Below the pieces are notes generated by a model. It ran no database searches. It was not told the DNA's origin and saw nothing but the letters and a program-made list of their open reading frames with translations. A DNA stretch of 64,000 nt from the NCBI GenBank assembly GCA_963576785.1, contig OY756146.1, positions 2,232,001 through 2,296,000 on the forward strand, read 5' to 3'. How positions within the stretch are numbered: position 1 is the first letter of the stretch; each line of letters opens with the position of its first letter. This DNA is from Chlorophyllum brunneum (lineage: Eukaryota; Basidiomycota; Agaricomycetes; Agaricales; Agaricaceae). A program made the translations under genes and the position numbers. Below, piece after piece: positions 24,201-35,365 of the stretch.

Positions 24201-27048
24201 CGATCGTATGGGTTCTCCTGGTCAAATACTTGGATGGTGAGTCCGCACTTCTGACTCTGTAGGGGATACTCATTTCATGCCCGCGTTTCAGAACTTTGGT
24301 ATCACTATTGCGTTCTGTGTTGGTTTCTTCGCTACGCTGTTGATCTTCACTGAGTTCAATGCGTCGGCTTCTCATGAGAGCGCCGTCGTCCTCTTCCGTC
24401 GCGGTTACAAGAGATTATCTCATTCGAAAGACGAGGAGAGCGGAGCGACTAATGAAAAAGAGACTCTCCCCGCATCACACAAGACACTCGAGAAGGAGGT
24501 ACTCGCGTCACAGAAGCCCATGTCGGATGTTTTCTCTTGGCAGCATCTCGAGTATAGTGTGCCCATCTCCGGAGAGAGTGATAGGAAGCTGTTGGACGAC
24601 ATCTCCGGATTTGTCGCTCCAGGGAAGTTGACGGCTTTGATGGGAGAGTCTGGTGCGGGAAAGACAACGCTTTTGAATGTCCTTGCTCAGAGGACTTCTG
24701 TTGGTGTTGTTTCTGGTGACCGCTTTGTCAATGGACATCATTTGCCATACGATTTCCAGGCTCAGACGTATGTTTCAATTTCACTTTGTCCGTTGGTAAC
24801 GGGTTCTGATGAAATCGTGTAGCGGGTACGTTCAACAGATGGATACACATGTTCCGGAGTGTACTATTCGGGAGGCATTGTTATTTTCTGCCAAGCTTCG
24901 TCAACCCGCGTCTGTTCCTCTAGCGGAGAAGGAAGCCTAGTATGTTCTTGATCCCTAGTTTGTTCTTCACCTCTGAGAAGTAACCTATTGTAGCGTGGAG
25001 AAATGCCTGTGGATGTGCGGTCTCGAGGATTATGCGGAGGCGATTATCGGCTCGCTGGGCGTCGAGCATCGCAAACGTACAACTATTGCTGTTGAGCTCG
25101 CGGCAAAGGTGAAGTACTATATTGACGTCTTTCTGGTTCGTCGTCTGATGGAATGGTCTCAGCCTAAACTCCTACTTTTCCTTGATGAACCGACTTCGGG
25201 ACTTGATTCGCAGAGCGCTTGGGCAATTATCTCGTTCCTCCGTTCGCTTGCGGATAGTGGCCAAGCTATCCTGTGCACGTACGTTTCTATTTCTTACTCT
25301 CGTCACCACTTCGTCTGACATCCTCCTTCTCTAGTATCCACCAGGTACGACTGAAATAACAAGAATATTGGTTCAGAGACTAAATCAGCCCCTGTTCACC
25401 TACAGCCATCTGCAGAGTTATTCCAAGTGTTCGACCGCGTGCTCCTGCTCAGGAAGGGTGGTCAGACTGTCTACTTTGGTGACCTCGGACGTAATGCTAC
25501 CACGCTCATCGACTACTTTGAGAAGAATGGTGCTCGTCACTGTATGCCAGAGGAAAACCCGTAAGTCCGTGTTTATTACAAAGCAGAAGAGGTGCTTACC
25601 CTAGCACAAGGGCGGAATATATGTTGGAGGTCATCGGTGCCGGAGCAACAGCAACCAGCGAGTTTGATTGGCACGCGATCTGGAAAAACTCACCGGAAGC
25701 TGTGCAACTTACCCAAGAGATCGATAATATTCATACAGAAGGTCGCAAGATGCCAGCTGTCCAGGCTACGTTCACTTCAGAATTCTCAACCTCGTGGTTC
25801 TATCAGACCTGGGAGTTGTCCAAGCGCAACCACGTTGCATTTTGGAGGAATCCATCGTATCTTATTGCGAAACTTGCTTTGAACATTATTGGTGGTCTCT
25901 TCATTGGTTTTACCTTCTTCCAGGCCATTAATTCTCAACAAGGCACTCAGAACAAGCTTTTCGTGGGTCTATCCCGTTTGCTATCTTGACGAACTGATCT
26001 AACTTTTTGCATCTAGTCGATTTTCATGGTTACGGTCTTGAGGTACGCTTTGTTCTGTTTCCAATCCTGGATAATTATTGACGATTTCTCTCTAGCATGC
26101 CGCTTTCTGGTCAGCTGCAAGGGCCGTACATCGACAAACGCACTGTCTACGAGGTTCGGGAGAAGCCCAGCCGCATCTACAGCTGGAGCGCATTCACTAC
26201 TGCCTATCTCTTGGTCGAGATCCCCTGGAATGTCATCGGCTCGCTATTCCTTTTCTTCTGCTGGTACTGGACGGTTGGGTACCCCACGGACAGAGCTGGA
26301 TACACCTATCTGATGCTGGGCGTTGTCTTTCCTCTGTATTATACCACGATCGCACTCGCCGTTGCCGCTATCTCACCCAACGCTGAGATTGGGAATATCT
26401 TGTTTTCCACGCTCTTCTCGTTTGTGATTACATTGTGAGCTCTTTTTTCCATCACCGTATCAACATCGACTGAGTTGGTCCATTCTCTAGCAACGGTGTA
26501 CTTCAACCTTTTAGACAGCTGGATTGGTGGAGGTGGATGTATCGCCTTTCGCCATTCACCTACCTTATCGAAGGTCTCTTGGGTCAAGGTAAATATTGTT
26601 TTATGATTGATACTTGAGTGGGAACTGAAAACTTGCATAGCACTTGGCCATCAGTCGATAGAGTGTTCCGCTGTTGAATTCGTCCAACTTAACCCTCCCT
26701 CTGGGATGACTTGTTCCCAATACCTCGACCCATTTATCTCCTCCGCTGGAGGTTACCTCACGAACCCCAATGCTACTACGGCTTGCAACTTCTGTAGTGT
26801 GTCGAGTGCAGATACGTTCCTCGCATCAGGCTTCAATATTTTCTACGATCATGCATGGCGTAATTTCGGGCTCATGGTTGCATATATCGCATTTAACGTA
26901 CGTATTCTGACATTTTTTTTGTCTTTCTTCAAGCAAAGGCTCACGATATTTTTAGATTGCTATAGTTTATATTGCATATTATTTATTCCGCGTTCGGACT
27001 GGAAGCATTTTACCTAGATTCGGGAAGACAAAGAAGAGCAGTAATTGA
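21259..27048 (+). CDS. PDR-type ABC (ABCG) transporter, tandem copy 2
   Basis: Twenty-five exons: 21259-21629, 21681-21895, 21954-22380, 22439-22651, 22710-22973, 23034-23132, 23183-23278, 23336-23546, 23604-23614, 23663-23799, 23849-23907, 23972-23985, 24035-24236, 24292-24767, 24823-24939, 24994-25108, 25163-25278, 25335-25344, 25406-25560, 25611-25962, 26017-26042, 26096-26434, 26491-26588, 26641-26897, 26956-27048; 1490 aa. All features of a functional PDR exporter are there: GRPGSGCTT (199-207) and VSGGE (313-317) in NBD1; GESGAGKTT (about 891-899), [10 protein letters not shown] and TIHQPSAE in NBD2; two transmembrane blocks with the lumenal PDR segment (C-x-T-A-V-G-S-L-P type). ATP-driven export of hydrophobic compounds across the plasma membrane is the family role; substrate unknown. 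Internal exon lengths match copy 1 except where copy 1 lost codons. The start ATG (MSENRPLSG) aligns with that of copies 1 and 3. Confidence 0.95.
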
Positions 27049-28264
27049 TGATTTTCGTTTAGACTAGAATAAAGTAACGTAGAGATCGGACGCTCGATAG
27101 CGTCTGACTCACAGCCTCATGACCTCCCTCACTACACTCTCACACCCTCACCGAATCCACCTGCCAACTAGATGATCCACCTGTCATTCAACTGACAGAA
27201 TCCGCCCTATCAACCTCATTTCCACTAATCCTTTTCCGTATCCTTCCCCTAATCGTCTTAAAAGCGCCATAGAAACTTCTTTTTTTGCTCATCCCTTGCT
27301 CCTTGGACCCAGTAGATAGTTGTGGTAGTGTATAAATATGAGCACAACGATGTATATACAGCAACAGTAGTGAAAAATTGGACCCCCTTTTCATCTATTT
27401 TGTCTCTTGTGAACTGGGGCTTTCATTACCATCCTCTCCCCTTGGGCCAATAGACGTTGCGCTCATTCTCTTACTCAGATTCAGTACACGAATGAGTGCA
27501 TGATCAGAACAACGCACCCCCATGTAATCTTCAGGATGGATTGTACACTTGAATTAAAGTGATCGTTAATGACAAAAACACAGTGCGAGGATTAATGAAG
27601 AAAAGAAAGCCCGCTATACAAGGGAGGGTTCATTTGTCTCGAAGTTCGTGTGATCGGTAGTCCCGAAGTACTCGCCGTATAGACGAGGTTAACATAATCG
27701 CACTATGAAAACGCTCCACCACTCAGGAGGTGGCTGTGGTTTTATTCCAGACTCCGTTTACTAGATGAGCCCGTCGTCGGCGCCATGGATTCATGACTCG
27801 ATGGCAAACGGAGAGATCGGCCAAGTCATTTGGGTGGGGGGACGGGGAGTTGTAATCGGTGATTAGGTAATATTATAGTCATCCAAATTACCATTTTACG
27901 GACATAACCTCCGGCCAACGTTCCTTGCACCAGTAACAGTCGCATCTATGGCTTTAATACCTCGTTGAGTATTATATTTCTAGCTCTTGATTTTGGAAAC
28001 CATTGTGGATATGTGCGCAAGGGGCTCGAAACCGTGATTGGAATCAAGTTCCTCGGGCTAAAATTAGACAATATGACATTGAGGTAGGTCGGAGAAAAGG
28101 GCCACACGGCTCCGGTGGCTGATGCCAGGTTGGTGCCGAGGCAGCCTGAGTCAAATTTGAGGGAGTGAGTGAACGACGACCTTTCCGGAGGTAGCGTGGT
28201 CTACATAAGGTCAGGCATCCTCTCATCTTGTTCTCCTCAAACAAAAAAGACAACTCCTCTTGCG
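27049..28264. other. Intergenic, promoter region of ABC copy 3
   Basis: No gene and no kinase-tail remnant seen. This spacer (1.2 kb) is much shorter than that before copy 2 (3.1 kb). Confidence 0.45.
28202..28209 (+). promoter_or_regulatory. TATA-like element, ABC copy 3
   Basis: tacataag, 56 bp before the start codon, in a ctacataagg context related to copies 1 and 2. Confidence 0.45.
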
Positions 28265-31200
28265 ATGTTGGAGCCTCGTCCACTCAGCGATATACAGGAG
28301 GAAACTCAGTCTACCCTTCACTCAAGAATTTCTTCTAGGCGGACTGCTCTGAACGTGGATGCGCAGGTGGGTTTCAACCTCACGACGTATTCTCGTCGTA
28401 GGCAGCAGTATCTAACCACACTCGCCCGCAGCGACCGTCGTCTAGTCGAGAGGGCGTTCACGAGGCAAGGGGGACGTTGCCTCAAGGATCTAAGCAAGAC
28501 GTGGAGTCCCTAAACAATTTGAGCACAGAATCGACACTTGCACCTAAGGATGGCGAGCCGTTCGACCTGGCTAAGACGCTTCGTAAAATCGTACAAAAGT
28601 GGGTGGTTTATCTTCCTGCATTTCATAACTCGTACTAAATACTTTGAAGGCGAGAAGAGCACGGTATCCAATCCAGGGAACTTGGAGTAGTCTTCAAGGA
28701 TCTCCGCGTAGTTGGTCTTGGTGCAACTGCGTCGCATGCACATACTTTGGGTTCTGTATTTAACCCCTACAATCTGGTTGAAGCATTTCAAAAGTTCCGG
28801 TATCCACCTGTCCGCGATATCCTCAATGGATTTGAAGGCGTTGTCAGGCCCGGGGAGATGCTTCGTGAGTGATGTGATAGTGATATTGAAGTTGAGCGTT
28901 GATCGCTGATTTCCTATTTTGTTCTAGTCGTGTTGGGAAGACCCGGGTCAGGTTCTACGACGTTCCTGAAGACCCTTGCTAACAGGAGAAAGGAATACTA
29001 TGCCGTGGAAGGCGACGTTCACTACGATTCAATTTCACCTGACGAACTACATTCTCACTTTCGCGGAGACGTGCAATATTGCCCAGAAGATGACATTCAT
29101 TTCTCCACACTCACGGTTGAACAAACTCTTCAGTTTGCTGCTACCAGCCGAACACCACGGCATCGAGCCGTCGACACTAGAAAGGAATTTGCTAGTAGAA
29201 CGACTGATCTACTGACAACGGTCTTCGGTCTACGACATGCGAGGAAAACACCTGTTGGCGACCACGTGGTGCGGGGTGTGAGCGGCGGTGAGAAGAAGCG
29301 CGTTTCGATCGCCGAGGTTATGGCTACTCGTAGTTGCATCGGCGCCTGGGACAAGTAACCTTATCATCTTTTCCGATTTTCTCCGCTAACTGGGACCATC
29401 CTCCACAGTTCCACGCGTGGTCTTGATTCATCTACCGCATTGGAGTTCGTCCAGGCCCTGCGTGTCACGACTGACACTTTCCGGAGCACAACCATAGCAT
29501 CGATTTATCAGGCCGGCGAACCCCTCTACCGATTATTTGACAAGGTCTGCGTCATATATGATGGCAAGATGGCGTACTTTGGTCCTGCTGATCAAGCGAG
29601 ACAGTACTTTATTGATATGGGGTATGCATCTAGAAATATCACGCGATTGATTTCGTATAATCATACCTTTTTTTTTTTTTTTTTTTTTTTCAGATACGAA
29701 CCTGCAAATCGACAAACTACGGCAGATTTCTTGGTAGCTGCAACGGACCCCGGAGGTCGCATCCCACGATCTGGTGTAATTCGTCCACCCCAGAATGCGG
29801 CTGAGTTTGTGGAACATTTCAAGAAGTCCAAATTCTCGAAGCTTAATCGTCAGGAAATTGAGGATTACACCGCAGAGTTTGTTGGAAAGCCTGATCATGC
29901 GGAGGCTTTCAGACAAAATGCTAGGGCAGAACTTGCAAGGGGCTCTAACAAATCAAGGTACATGAGCTTCTGCCCTTTCTCGTGGCTATATGCTGATATT
30001 ATTATCTTGTCAAGCCCGTATCTACTGAGCATTCCACAACAAATTCGGGCAGTAATGGTTCGCAGAGTCCAGATATTACGTGGCAACATGTTTTTCACTA
30101 TCGCGAACCTATGGTATGTCTCGCACGTTGAGACTTTGTGGCACCTGAAGTAACTTGCTTTCACAGCTCCTTCATCTTTCAAGGTCTCATCATCGGAAGT
30201 ACATTTTTGAAGATGCCAGAAAACACAGCTGCATTCTTTTCTCGTGGGGGTGTACTTTTCTTGTAGGTTCTTCGATACTTATACATTATCTCGGGTCCAA
30301 TGCTCATATTCGATATCTCACAGCGCTCTTCTATTTTCTGCTTTCACAGCCATGGCCGAAATTCCTGCTCTGTTTGCTCAACGACCCATCGTTCTTCGTC
30401 ATGAACACGCTGCTCTTTATCATCCATTTATTGAAGCCCTTGCACTTACTCTTGTTGATATCCCGATCTCTTTCGTCATCCTTGTTGTCTTCCTCATTGT
30501 CGTTTACTTCATGACTGGACTTCAACGTAGTGCGGTGAGTACCGATGTTTGTTAATGATTGTGTTATCAAATAACTCATCTCTCTATGTCCAGGATCAAT
30601 TTTTGTAAGCTCTTTTGGGGTTATCCTTTGTTCTGCTGTCTGACGAGCCTCCCAGCGTTTTGCTTTTATTCTTGTTTTCGATGTCAATCACGATGAAAGG
30701 ATGGTTCCGAGCTATCGCAGCGTTATTCTCGACAGATGCGTTAGCGCAGTCTGTCGCTGGTATTTCCGTCCTTGCGATTACGATATATACTGGTAAGCCA
30801 TCGGTACCACAGCGTTCTTTTAGCTAATCTGACAACCTGTGAAAGGTTATACAATACCCAAACCCACGATGATCGGAGCTTTGCGTTGGATTACTTATAT
30901 CAACGTAAGCATCATTGGTGATATCCATGGGCCCTTTTCTGACTTTTATCAAACCATCAGCCCACTCGTTACGGGTATGTTAACCTAATTCCTCTGTCAA
31001 AATGATTTTCACGATTATGGTCTAGTTTCGAGGCTGTTATGGCTAACGAGTTCCGCACGCTGAATGGTACATGTTCTAGCCTTGTACCCCAAGGGCCGGG
31101 TTATGAGAATGTGACGATTGATAATCAAGTTTGTACGACTGTTGGTTCGTTGCCTGCGCAAGCCACGGTTGACGGTAACCGGTTTATCGAATTTTCTTAT

Positions 31201-34028
31201 GGATTCTTTTGGTCAAAGACATGGATGGTGGGTTTACGTTTCTATCTCAGTGCGAATGTCTATGCTTATTTCTGCGTTCTGTGTACTAGAACTTGGGTAT
31301 TACGATTGCTTTCGGCGTTGGCTTCTTGATCGCCCTCTTGGTATTCACAGAGTTCAACACGTCTATCTCTCATGAAAACGCTGTTGTTCTCTTTCGTCGC
31401 GGTTACAAGAGATTATCTCGTTCGAGAGACGAAGAGACCGGAACGACTAATGAAAAGGAACCTCTGCCTGGATCAGAGAAGATAATCGAGAAGGAGGCAC
31501 TCGCGTCACAGAATCCTATGACGGATGTCTTCTCATGGCAACATCTCGAGTATAGTATACCTATCTCTGGAGAGGAGGACAAAAAGCTATTGGATGATGT
31601 TTCTGGATTTGTCGCTCCAGGGAAGTTGACGGCTTTGATGGGAGAGTCTGGTGCGGGAAAGACAACGCTTTTGAATGTCCTTGCTCAGAGGACTTCGGTT
31701 GGTGTTGTTTCTGGCAGTCGTTTCGTCAATGGACAGGATCTGCCTTATGATTTCCAGGCTCAGACGTATGTTTCAGCTTTCAGTTTGTTCTGTTGGTGAC
31801 GGGTGCTGATAAGACGTTTAGTGGCTACGTTCAGCAGATGGATACACATCTTCCGGAGTGTACTGTTCGGGAGGCATTGCTGTTCTCTGCCAAGCTTCGT
31901 CAGCCCGTGTCTGTTCCTCTAGCGGAGAAGGAAGCATAGTGAGTTGTTGGATATATAGTTTGTTCTCCACTTCTAAGCGGTGACGTGTTTTAGTGTGGAG
32001 AAATGCCTATGGATGTGCGGTCTTGAGGATTATGCGGAGGCGATTATCGGTTCCCTCGGTGTTGAGCATCGTAAACGTACTACCATCGGTGTTGAGCTCG
32101 CGGCAAAGGTAAGCACTATATTGACTTCTTTCTCGTTCGTACTCTGATGGAGTGGTCTCAGCCCAAACTCCTACTTTTCCTTGATGAACCGACTTCGGGA
32201 CTTGATTCGCAGAGTGCTTGGGCGATCATCTCGTTCCTTCGTTCTCTTGCGGATAGTGGTCAAGCTATCCTTTGCACGTGCGTTTCTATCTCTTATTCTT
32301 ATCATCACTTCGTCTGACATCATCCTTCTCTAGCATCCACCAGGTATGCTCGGAACACCGAAAGTTTTGATCCAAAGATAATCTAATGTTTGTTTTTTTC
32401 TATAGCCGTCTGCCGAGTTATTCCAAGTCTTCGATCGCATGCTCTTACTCAGGAAAGGTGGTCAGACTGTCTACTTTGGTGACCTTGGACATAATGCTAC
32501 CACCGTCATCGACTACTTTGAGAAGAATGGTGCTCGTCACTGTATGCCCGAGGAGAACCCGTAAGTCGGATATTCATTACGAGCCTGAAAGGAGGCTTAA
32601 CACAGGAATAGGGCCGAATATATGTTGGAGGTTATCGGCGCTGGAGCTACAGCGACGAGCGAGTTTGATTGGTACACGATCTGGAAGAATGCGCCGGAAG
32701 CTGCACGACTCGACGAAGAGATCGATAGGATACACACAGAGGGTCGCAAGATGCCGGCTGTCGAGGCTACGTTCACTTCTGAATTCGCTACCTCGTGGTT
32801 CTATCAGACTTGGGAGTTGTTCAAGCGTGGCAATGTTGCGTTCTGGAGAAATCCTACCTATCTCGTGGCGAAACTTTCTTTGAATATCGTTGGTGGCCTC
32901 TTCATCGGTTTCACGTTCTTCCAGGCGCCGAACACTCAGCAAGGCATTCAGAACAAGCTCTTCGTGAGTCCATCGCTCTTTTTGTTTTGTTTGATCAATC
33001 TCTAACTCGCTATCCAGTCGATTTTCATGGCAACGGTACTGAGGTATGTGTTATTTTCCTTATTGTCACGCGTAGTCCTGACCGTTTCCCTCAGCGTGCC
33101 ACTTTCTGGTCAACTGCAGTCGCAATACATAGACAAGCGCACTGTATATGAGGTTCGGGAAAGGCCCAGTCGCATCTACAGCTGGACCGCATTCACTACC
33201 GCTCATCTCTTGGTCGAGATTCCTTGGAACATCGTCGGTTCCCTCTTTCTCTTCTTCTGCTGGTACTGGACGGTTGGGTACCCCACGGACAGAGCTGGAT
33301 ACACTTATCTCATGCTCGGAATCATCTATCCTATCTACTATACCACGATCGCACTCGCCGTTGCCGCTATGGCACCAAGCGCTGAGATTGGGAACATCCT
33401 GTTCTCAACGATCTTCTCTTTTGTGCTTACATTGTAAGTCCTTATTCCGTTGGGTTTAACAGTAACTGATTTGGTATTTCCAGCAATGGTGTGATTCAGC
33501 CCTTCAGTCAGCTGGGTTGGTGGAGGTGGATGTACCGACTCTCGCCGTATACCTACCTCATTGAGGGTCTCTTGGGTCAAGGTGAATATTTTCGTATGAT
33601 CAATGATTAATTGATAGCTGACGCCTGGGCTTAGCACTTGGCCGCCAATCGATTGAGTGTTCCGCCGTTGAATACGTTCAACTCAACCCTCCCTCCGGGA
33701 TGACCTGTTCCCAATACCTCGACCGTTTTATCTCCTCCGCTGGAGGCTACCTTACCAACCCCAATGCTACTACGGCTTGCAACTTCTGTAGCATGTCGAG
33801 CGCAGACACGTTCCTTGCATCAGGCTTCAACATCTTCTATAATCATGCATGGCGTAATTTTGGATTCATGATTGCATATATCGTATTTAACGTACGTTTT
33901 TCCGACCTTTCTAATCTTCCTCAATCAATAACTTATAATATCCTCAGATTGCCTCCGTTTACATTCTATATTACCTGTTCCGCATCCACACCGGAAGTTT
34001 CTTACCTAGATTCGGCAAGAAAAAGTAG
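28265..34028 (+). CDS. PDR-type ABC (ABCG) transporter, tandem copy 3, extra intron
   Basis: Twenty-six exons: 28265-28366, 28432-28598, 28650-28864, 28928-29354, 29409-29621, 29694-29957, 30015-30113, 30167-30262, 30324-30534, 30594-30604, 30656-30792, 30846-30904, 30961-30974, 31026-31227, 31290-31765, 31822-31938, 31994-32108, 32162-32277, 32334-32343, 32406-32560, 32612-32963, 33018-33043, 33095-33433, 33484-33581, 33635-33891, 33948-34028; 1452 aa. Catalytic motifs of NBD2 are canonical (GESGAGKTT about 857-865, [14 protein letters not shown]), VSGGE 279-283. NBD1 P-loop is GRPGSGSTT (165-173): Ser where copies 1 and 2 and most PDR proteins have Cys. The first intron (28367-28431, gtgggt...ctaac...cgcag) has no counterpart in the other copies; reading through it would end in a stop at 28511-28513, while splicing restores the homologous frame. 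One intron has a 23-T tract (29668-29690) directly before its CAG. Drug or metabolite export is the family role. Confidence 0.93.
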
Positions 34029-34205
34029 AGCCTGATGATTTTAGAATGGTATACATTGCATATAATGGACTTGCTCATACAGAACTTGTTAGAATACTGG
34101 GTATCCGATGTAATCTTCTAGAACGGATGTACAGTTCATTCAAGTACACTAATTGCGACATTACGCTTCACGAATACAAGGAGATAGTTATGAGTAAAGA
34201 TCAAT

Positions 34206-35037
34206 TTAGGGCGCGCGGTTACCGGGCAGTAACATTCGAATTCTTCCGCTGCTACTGTTGGTCGATGGACTCCTGTCGCACACCATGGTGTCTGATTGGG
34301 ACAAGACATCCGTGCCGTTTGGACCGTCCGAATCAGAGATGAAGCGAGCATTGGCTGGGCGTTGTAGAAGGGGATATCCTTTGTCCTCAGAAAGCACGTC
34401 GGACTGAGCGGGCTCTGGGAATATGGGAACTTGAATATCTACTGGGGTGTGCGGAATTGAAGCGTATGCAGGCGGGGGAGGTGATAGGTAAATTGCTGGC
34501 GTGGATATCTTCGAGTAAGACTCATCGTCTTGAGGCCCGTTCTGGGTCTTTGGCTTTCTACCTTCAACGGATTTGTCGTCCTTCACGACGAAAAAACGTC
34601 CTCGAGACGCCCGATGCATCCATTCCCATAACTTTCTCTTCTCGAGTCTATCACTCGCATCTGCCTCCCTCGTCTTGACATCATCATCATCATCATCATC
34701 CTCCTTTCCTTTCTCCAAATCCTTATTGGCGGTCGTATTAGAATGTTGAGTCGAATTGTATGAAGCTACGCAATTCTTGTCCTTGATGAGAGGCGAGATA
34801 TAGACGTATAGGTATATGCCGAATACAATCGTGATTAATATGATAGCTTCGACTTGAATGGGATTTGGGAATGAATTTTGGAATTGATAATCTGAGAGGC
34901 TTACTGAGTCGAAGGTTTTTGGTGAATTGGGGTTGGGGGTTACCGTCTGTTATGTTGGATGTTGTGTTGTTTGTGGATCTGGGTGATATTTTGTTGTGGA
35001 AATTTGAAATGAATTTGGGGTGGTTGAGATAGGACAT
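34206..35037 (-). CDS. Single-pass membrane protein with acidic cytosolic tail
   Basis: Two exons on the minus strand (34944-35037, 34206-34891) give 259 aa. A short Asn/Ser/Thr-rich N-terminus with an N-glycosylation-type NNTTSN stretch is followed by one hydrophobic helix (about 46-64, AIILITIVFGIYLYVYI), then a long charged tail with seven consecutive Asp near residue 95, a basic KRKLWEWMHR segment and Pro-rich YLSPPPPAYA. No domain was recognised; it may be a type I or III anchored protein. The intron 34892-34943 is inferred: it joins the ATG-containing frame to the membrane-helix frame with correct phase. It is convergent with ABC copy 3, 177 bp apart. The Asp run comes from a trinucleotide repeat and could vary in length between strains. 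Confidence 0.6.
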
Positions 35038-35365
35038 GTGGATAGGAAGGAGTGTGTGAGAGGGTGGTAGTGAGATGTAGAGGAGAACTTGGCAGACGTT
35101 GAACGATGCTTCAGGCCATGTACGACTGACGTATATGCAACGAGTTAAATTTGGAACTGAACTAAAGTCTTTTAAGCGCATGTATTCATCACGATTAAAA
35201 CAATGGATAAGAATTCCAATGATAATCAGTAGAGCAAAGAAAACCCGACATCCAGCGATAAAGTCAGGTCGACGCCTGTGGCATCGCGATGAGAGTTCGA
35301 GATGATAATCATATACACTACGAGATGTCCATACATTCTAACAATTACATAGTCAGTATTCAGTA
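35038..35365. other. Intergenic between two minus-strand genes
   Basis: No feature recognised; should contain the promoter of the membrane-protein gene and the terminator region of the FAD oxidase. Confidence 0.4.
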
